Shown: piece after piece, positions 57,690 through 64,000 of the stretch
Position numbering within the stretch: the stretch's first letter is position 1
Layout: the number at the start of each line of letters is the position of its first letter
Assembly: GCA_028015205.1 (NCBI GenBank)
Contig: JAPWFG010000015.1
Coordinates: forward strand, 5,332,001 to 5,396,000
Direction: 5' to 3'
Length of the DNA stretch: 64,000 bases
Origin: Mytilisepta virgata
Taxonomy: Eukaryota; Mollusca; Bivalvia; Mytilida; Mytilidae
Notes under the pieces: generated by a model
Told to the model about the DNA's origin: nothing
Seen by the model: the letters and a program-made list of their open reading frames with translations, nothing else
The model's database searches: none
Program-made: the position numbers and the translations under genes

Positions 57690-58530
57690 GCACTGCATAA
57701 GTCAAAAAACAATTAGCAGTGAAAAATTAGCAATTTTACAATTTCAGTCTGAAAATTGGAACCCTGAATCAAATTTCAAAATTGAAAACCTTATTGCCCA
57801 TCTACACATAGTGAAACCACTGAAACAAAAAATGAATGAATATTTCCAGAGACAATGCAAAATTAGCAATTTCACTATTTCGGTCCTAAAATTTGAACCC
57901 TTAATAGATTTTCAAAATTAAAAACATTTTCGCACATCCTACAGAAAATAAAAAAATAATATTATATACAAATAGATTTACTAAATCTAAATGAAAAATA
58001 AAAGAGGAGTTTAAGGCAAAAGCTTAAATTCACTATTTCCGAAATAAAACCCCTGTGGGCCTGAAGTTGTCAAAATCAAAATTCTAAAAACTTGCACATC
58101 TACATGCAGTATGTGACGATATTGTATAAAAATTAAAAGCATAAAATGAAAAATTAGTAAGGTGTTTAGTTTAAATTTCCAGTTTTCGAAATTCGACCCC
58201 TGTAGCCCCAATTTTTGAAAATCAAAATTCTAAAACCTTATTGCGCATCAACATATAGTATGTGAAAATATTGTATAGAAATTAAATGCATGACGTCAAA
58301 TGAATGGGGAGTTTAGGTCACAAGTTTAAATTTCCAACTTTCGAAATTCAACTCCTGTGGGCCCCAATTTTTGAAAATCAAAATTATAAAACCTTATTAC
58401 ACATCTAAATACAGTTTGTGAAAATACTGTATAGAAATTAAATGCATTAAGTTAAAAATAACGAGGAGTCCTGGAGACAGACGGACAAACGGACAGACGG
58501 ACGGCACGACGGAGAGACGGACGGTCAGAT
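57690..58530. repeat. tandem array, about five units of 135-155 bp, with a GGACGGAC tail
   Basis: A marker of the type AACCCCTGnnnnCCCnAATTTTTGAAAATCAAAATT occurs at about 57761, 57895, 58048, 58194 and 58350. Later copies are more alike than the first. The array ends in a GACAGACGGACAAACGGACA-type tract (58475-58530). The same design, an array bordered by a CGTC/GACG-rich tract in the opposite orientation, is seen at 3400-3979, although the monomers differ. Confidence 0.8.
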
Positions 58531-58949
58531 GAACCGATTACAAATATCCCCTAACTTCATTATCTACATGTATTAAATTAATTCCCATATTGACAATGTT
58601 CTTTTATGTATAGATACTGACTTCAAAACGACATTAAATAAATTTTAAAATGTTTACAAATAAGACGTAAATGAACAGTATCAAATCTGTATAGACTTAA
58701 ACACATTATCCGTGTTAAATAAATGTATTGATCAGGTAATTGTCACGCTTCTTGCACAGATTGTATTGTAATTTATCACGATTACAATAAAGCTACGTAA
58801 ATACATGTTTTAATATAATTTTCAACCAGACGGTATCGTTTGCAAAACTGAATCGTTTTTACCCTTTCCTAGGTTAATTGTTATATTGGATTGGTGTTTC
58901 AGAATTATCATATGCACTCCATTTCAGGTTACTTGTAATTCTGGTTAAA
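58531..58949. other. upstream flank of gene C
   Basis: AT-rich. A possible acceptor (ccatttcag at about 58927) 22 bases before the ATG suggests a 5' non-coding exon further upstream, but this is weak. Confidence 0.35.
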
Positions 58950-59010
58950 ATGTCCGTGTCATTAAAAGAGCATACAAAACGACTTACTATAGTATCATTG
59001 GTGATTATAG
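58950..59010 (+). CDS. gene C exon 1: signal peptide
   Basis: ATG at 58950 encodes MSVSLKEHTKRLTIVSLVII and ends at ATAG/gtaagt in phase 1. It has a charged n-region and a short hydrophobic core. Confidence 0.75.
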
Positions 59011-60761
59011 GTAAGTTTTATTTATACATTTAAACATTAACATGTGAGTTTTCATACCTGCCATATATACATGCAGGTATATAAAGAAATATATAACATT
59101 TATGAATAAAATATTGTTTAAATTAAATTATCAAGGAATACGTCTTAATAAGAGCAGACATAATAGGCCGACATAAAAAGGAAGCACAATACATTATATT
59201 TAACTTATTAAGTCACTTATGCATGTCTTAATATGATGTGTTTGTTGTCTTCCGATAGAACAAAATAACTGTTGCATAAATATTAAAACAGGGTAGTGTC
59301 CAATTATATTTCTTTATTTGTATTTTTCAGTCCATTACACAAAATGTCACTATGTCTGTGTTTCTGAATGGAGAACCGGTAACATTATATCACTGAACTG
59401 CAGTGTTTGTAATCTTGCACACGACGTTTCAATTTATGATCCTTCTAGTTATCCACCTAGTCGCACTTCGAAATTTTTTGCTACATGTCTTGCTGATTCA
59501 CAAGATAAAGGAACTAGGACATGTAAAAATCAAAACGCAACACAGGATTTTACTACACATACAACATCTTTTGTCATCGGAGACGTAGCAACCTTCAATT
59601 TGTATGGGATATGGACTTGCAGGCACGGAAGTGATGAAGGTTATCTTGAACTGAAGCCATTCGAAAGCAAATGTAAGATATTATGTTACTTTCCTGGCAA
59701 AAAGCCTTACATGTTACTTCTGTGCTACTCGAAAGAATTCAAAATTATTGCATAAGATGTTCCTACCTAATGTAAATGAAATTTACATAAAGCTATAAGG
59801 AAACTATTCTATTTCGATGTGAAGAACGGGAACTGAAAATCCAAGGTAACAGTTACAAGAAAAGACACCTTAATATATGATATAGCTTTGAAATAAATAT
59901 AACTTGTAAGCGTTCGACTTCTTTTTCAAGCAAGTGGCTTGTAGAGACCGTATTACGTATTAGTAAGGACGTGTAAGGCACGTACTTTTTTAAAGGTTAG
60001 AAAATAACTGAATAACCACACTTAATGCTGATTTATTGACTTTTGAAAAACTGGTATTCACTGAGCCCAACGGGCGAAGTGAACTCCAGTTTTCAAAAGT
60101 CAATCTATTCACATATTTACAGAATCAAAATACAATAATTGTTTTTGGAGAAACAAAATGGTATTCAATGAAAAGCCATCTTCAATCTACATGTTACAAT
60201 AAAAAGTTTTAATGTGTTCTAATTCAAACGTATTCTAAAAATACATATGTTGCCGCAACTGTTCGCGCTACTGAATACCATCTTTTTTAAAGGTGAATAT
60301 GCTTTTTATCCTGCAATCAAGCCATTTCCAGTCTAATTACAAGGGTAGAATATACTTAAGTCGTACTGGGTAAATGGACTTATGTCTACTTTTTTGCACG
60401 AAGAGCTCGAGGAGAGAAGTAAATGTACTAGATTATGTCGTGAAGTTTCCCGCGTTTTTGCTACGAAGCTTGGGAAAAATGCCCCGCTAAAGTTCGCCCA
60501 AATATTTTTTTAATTTTCCGACAATGACTACCAAGAGTGAAGAGAATCGTAATCCTTGCTAGCGAAGATGAAAGGGTTTAATGCTATTTTAAAGTAAACC
60601 TGACAATTTCAAACTTTTCAAATTAAAGTATTTTCAAATCTAAACATTATTTTCAGGCATGTACAGTCTACTTTATGTTTTCATTGGATTGTCAGTATTA
60701 CTGAATGCGTTTTTTTTACTTGTACATTGTTATAACAGACGACCTAGAAGAGATTCCAAAA
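58950..60761 (+). CDS. gene C: single-Ig type I membrane protein (spliced model, 3' end not found)
   Basis: Three exons (listed separately) join in frame in phase 1: signal peptide, one Ig-like domain, transmembrane segment with basic stop-transfer. The plan is that of genes A and B with fewer Ig domains, but the Ig domain is not close in sequence. The donor at 60762 shows that at least one more exon follows; no tail exon was recognised before the window ends, so the cytoplasmic part is unknown. Role as a receptor is inferred from architecture only. Confidence 0.7.
59331..59672 (+). CDS. gene C exon 2: Ig-like domain
   Basis: Acceptor atttttcag, donor AAAT/gtaaga, phase 1-1, 342 nt. It contains GNIISLNCSVCN for the B strand and LYGIWTCRHGSDEGYLEL for the F strand, where GIWTC replaces the usual YxC. 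Additional cysteines (HYVCVS, FATCLAD, RTCKN) suggest a second disulfide. It is a V-like or molluscan-type Ig domain. Confidence 0.75.
60035..60104. repeat. near-perfect palindrome in gene C intron 2
   Basis: Arms ATTGACTTTTGAAAAACTGG (60035-60054) and CCAGTTTTCAAAAGTCAAT (60086-60104) pair with one bulged base. The loop has its own inner stems (TTCACT with AGTGAA, and GCCC with GGGC). This could be a small foldback repeat or cruciform. Confidence 0.85.
60657..60761 (+). CDS. gene C exon 3: transmembrane segment
   Basis: Acceptor ttttcag, donor AAAA/gtaagt, phase 1-1, 105 nt. It encodes YSLLYVFIGLSVLLNAFFLL and then a basic NRRPRRDSK, a clear single-pass span with cytoplasmic stop-transfer. 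Confidence 0.75.
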
Positions 60762-62550
60762 GTAAGTTGTATGCTATTGGGAAACATCATTAACTCAATT
60801 GGAAGTCGAATGATGTGTATTCCCACAATACTAACTTTTCAAAATATAGGTACAATTTACGTTTGACATAGTTATGACTGTTTTGATAGATGATCTAATT
60901 AGACGTGCTAAGGGTGTTGCTCTTACTTAACACGGGACAGCCTTGCAAAAGGTGTCAAACCTTGTTTGAATTAAATTTGTAAATAGATTGTGTATTATTT
61001 GACTGTGTATATTATATGTATTTTAATTCATGTTGTTTTTGCTCAGTGGTCTTCCGGAGAATAAATCGTCTCGTGAACATAAAAACCAAATATTTGTTCG
61101 TGTAAAAATGTACTGTGGAAATATAAATTAATAAATGACTTTTGTAAAAAAAAAGATTATAAGAATAATTTAGCAAAATAATTTAGTATTTAGCAAAATT
61201 CAAAAATAATAGAAATACTAAGGATTCATTCCTTGTATTGCACATGGTAGATCTCCTGAGCTGAAATTTGCCTTCCTATTTCGGTATTTTTGGTTATGAG
61301 TACTTCTTGTTTAAAATAAGTTTATTTTGGTCTTCCAAATATTTCGGTTTTAATGCTGCTGATGAGAGGTAACTCCTTGAAATGCGAGATATACAGCATA
61401 GTATAAATTTACTATATCTAATATTAGTATCTTTGGATTGTTATTTTAAGATATGTTTTACAAAAAAAAAATCTGCAAATGTTGTACACAATTTATGTGA
61501 TCATTCAATTTAGGAAACATTTTATCTGACATATTCTTTTCAAACTAAATTTATTGAATACTAGTACGGTTTGTAATTTATATTAGTCATAGAAAATAAT
61601 AATAAGAGTCTGTGCAGGATTATTACTATCAACATTTTCAAATATTTCACACCGATGAAAGTTCGTTACAACAATATTTTTATTCGAGTTCGAAATATGT
61701 TCTGATTTGAATTCACACGTTTTAAAATCTGTCTCGACCAATGAAATCTCATACACGTTACACGATTCAAATCGCACGTTTTTTACTACAAGCGAACCAC
61801 ATGCTCACGATTCGCATGATGCATGCACAAGATTCACAAGTTAGACGCACACGTACCACACCTTGATCGCACACGATCCACACGTTACACGATTTTTTTA
61901 CACGTTCAATCAAGTGTACATGAGCTTGATTTCAGTTAACTGCGAGAACGTACAGTACAGATCATTATTAACATTGTCCTCAAGCAGACATTTAAAACAG
62001 ATTATGACCGTTCTAAGTTAATTTGTACATGAATGCGTAAAATTAACTTGAGGATAGAAATTTCATATTGACTGTTCTTAGGACCACAGCTCGTACCCCG
62101 TCTGGTTTCGTCCTTAGGACAAAGAATGTGCACGAAGTTTCTTCTTGTGACCGTATTCATCCTTATTACCAAATTCGTCTCTGTTTCAGTCGTTTGGACG
62201 GCGCATGCATAGTACATCAAATGCATTTGTATTCAGAAACTGATGATCAGGACGGCGTAATCGTAGTTTACATTTTTGAAATCAATACAAATAAATATGC
62301 TTACAAGATGTTCAGCTGATTTTGTTAAAATGTTTCGTGTTAGGGTACACACACTATTAAATTTTATTTCACAAATTTATTTAAATTTTAATGATTAGAA
62401 CTTTTAAACGATTTTTTGTTATCTTTAAATTTACTTTTCATTATTTTTATAATTTATACCGTATATAACAGATAGTGAATAAACATTTTTTTACGGCTAT
62501 TGTTTTTTTAATTTGAAAAGACAAGTTTCAAACTTTACATATGCTTATTT
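60762..62550. other. downstream of gene C exon 3; no exon recognised
   Basis: Probably the next intron of gene C. It contains the interspersed repeat at 61180-61470 and a stretch with many CACG/CACA words (about 61790-61910: CACGATTCGCATG, CACGTACCACA, CACACGATCCACACG). No tail exon with tyrosine motifs was found. Confidence 0.45.
61180..61470 (-). repeat. interspersed repeat copy without insertions
   Basis: Inverse copy of the host repeat at 38958-41312, but lacking both the Tc1 element and the 530-bp nested repeat. The Tc1 empty site reads, on the minus strand, ATACTAATATTAGATATAGTAAATTT. Confidence 0.85.
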
Positions 62551-62554
62551 TATA

Positions 62555-63600
62555 CTTTTATGAAGATTTGACATGAATTTAGTTCATACCACGTTTTACG
62601 GCATTTCAAAATGCTTCTCTGAGATGTACTGTAATACTTTTTCGATAAAATAATTTCAATTTCACAGTGAAAACACAAGAATTTAGTTTTTCAACCATTT
62701 TTAGGTTAACACTTTTTACAATTTAGCCATATGGGAGTCTGTGATATATGACAAAAGTGATTTTGTGTTAAAATGCTACTTTTGTAAAAGACACAATACA
62801 GGCTTAAAACATGTCATATGTTTATTTCTTACCTATATTAATTTTGCCATGAAATTCGTTTATAAATTTGTTTCAGTATCTCAAAAAGCTTCTCTGAGAC
62901 TTACCGTAATACTTTTTAAAGAAAAAAAAACAATGTCAAAATGCAAATACCAAAAATGCTTTTTTTTTTCAAACATTTTTAGGATTATACTAGTTAGCAA
63001 ATTTAACCATATCGGATTGTGTGATACAAAAGTAATGCGATATTGTTATACTGCTATTGATTTGAAGTAAAAATACAAGTTTCAAACTTAACGTAGGCTT
63101 CTTGTGTACATGTACTTTAATGAAGTTTTGACATGAATTTAGTTCATACATTTGTTAAGGCTTCTGACAAAGCTTCCCTTGACTAACATGTACCGTAATA
63201 CTTTTTAGATGAATAAAATCAATTTCACAGTGAATACACAAGAGGTGTAGCTTTACAACTAGTTTTAGATTAAAACTTAGTCACATTAATCTATCGCAGA
63301 GGGTGCGTTACATGTCAAAAGTGTTTTTTGTTATAACAAAAAAAGTCTTAAGTTTTTAAAGTTAAAATACAAATTTAAAACTTCCCGTGTACTTGCTTTA
63401 TTTTTGTTGGTATTTTTGACATGCATTTAGTCCAATAGTACCTTAAACAGTTTCTCTCCGACTTACTTGTTTAATAAAAAAAAACAATTTCTCGGTAAAA
63501 AAACACAAAATATAGCATATCAAAAATGGTTATGATATGTCATTATGTAGTTAAATTTAGCAAAATCAGATCAACATAAGATCACACAAAATTATTTGTA
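62555..63600. repeat. diverged tandem array, four units of about 280 bp
   Basis: GACATGAATTTAGTTCATA or close variants occur at 62569, 62847, 63128 and 63418. Each is followed by GCTTCTCTGAGA-type, GTAATACTTTTT-type and CATTTTTAGG-type words. Units are strongly diverged, so the array is old. The first two units contain open frames by chance only. Confidence 0.75.
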
Positions 63601-64000
63601 GTTCTTGGGATTTCGCCGCTCTGCACTTCAGAAATATTTACGTGTATAGTTGAATGTATCAATTTACAGGTTATTCACAGGCAACATATTTTAAAACTTA
63701 AAACGGACGGGCAATAACCGATGAACACTTCAACCAAAGCTTTTCAAATTATAATATGTTGTTTCCGATGATAAAATGCAGGTCAAGTTGGATATTGGTC
63801 ATTTTCACTTTTACGTTCAATATTGACAATTTTAACTGTATATTATAAACGTAATGTACAACACATGTTTCTCTAAAAGCTCTTACCGGGTACACTGGAG
63901 ACCAAAAGTTTGGAAAACCAAAAACAAACAAGGGAACAATAATCTTCCTGAACAGTTGAAGACAAGATTTTCACCCTACAAATGCATATGTTTCAACGAG
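63601..64000. other. no gene recognised
   Basis: AT-rich sequence to the end of the window with no supported feature. Confidence 0.4.

Noticed and set aside
62068..63070. Open frames as gene C tail exons
   Set aside because: No tyrosine motifs, no acceptor in the required phase 1, and the second frame lies in the 280-bp repeat array.

Overview
The window looks like AT-rich nuclear DNA of a bivalve mollusc, most likely a mussel (Mytilidae). This is inference from the short phase-1 Ig-domain exons split by long introns, the B-box/beta-propeller proteins, and dense molluscan-style interspersed repeats, LINEs, Penelope-like, Polinton and Tc1/mariner remnants. No species-level marker was identified.

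Layout. 1-2050: GC-richer remnant of a Polinton/Maverick element (integrase with chromodomain on +; tail-fibre-like and SAP/protease-like genes on -), all broken. 3290-9125: a tandem-repeat-bearing non-autonomous element split by a jockey/I-group LINE (3980-8708) with an 11-bp target-site duplication. 9848-10168: an isolated double B-box exon. 11.8-16 kb: a possible solo LTR, unidentified short minus-strand frames, and a second, different Polinton-type integrase fragment. 20387-21570 (-): an intact B-box plus NHL-like beta-propeller exon, paralogous to the 9.8-kb exon. 23.9-24.8 kb: a 395-bp tandem duplication with poly-C tracts.

The core of the window is a cluster of immunoglobulin-superfamily receptor genes that I assembled from splice sites. 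Gene A (+, about 26590-33666) and gene B (-, 49918-38038) are convergent paralogues. Each has four Ig exons, a transmembrane exon, a microexon and a tyrosine-rich tail exon. Every extracellular exon is phase 1-1, and the two tails share conserved tyrosine motifs. Gene B closes as an uninterrupted 583-residue type I receptor with signal peptide. Gene A has a frameshift in Ig1 and an in-frame TAA in Ig2, but everything from Ig3 to the tail is open. Gene C (+, from 58950) is a smaller relative in architecture: signal peptide, one Ig-like domain, a transmembrane exon, then no recognisable tail before the window ends.

Mobile DNA sits between and inside these genes. It includes a Penelope-like reverse transcriptase in a gene A intron; a near-intact Tc1 transposon (one internal TAG) in a gene B intron, whose empty site is preserved in another repeat copy at 61.4 kb; a repeat that ends at a gene B 5' splice site; a tRNA-type SINE; a Tx1/L1-like LINE (about 50.8-54.64 kb) carrying a solo LTR; a MITE-like palindromic element; and two tandem-repeat arrays (57.7-58.5 and 62.55-63.6 kb).

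How the genes might work together is inference. The Ig receptors look like cell-surface sensors with phosphotyrosine signalling tails, and the B-box/NHL-like protein could be a cytoplasmic adaptor or ubiquitin-pathway factor. Both families are expanded in bivalve immunity, but nothing in the sequence links them directly.
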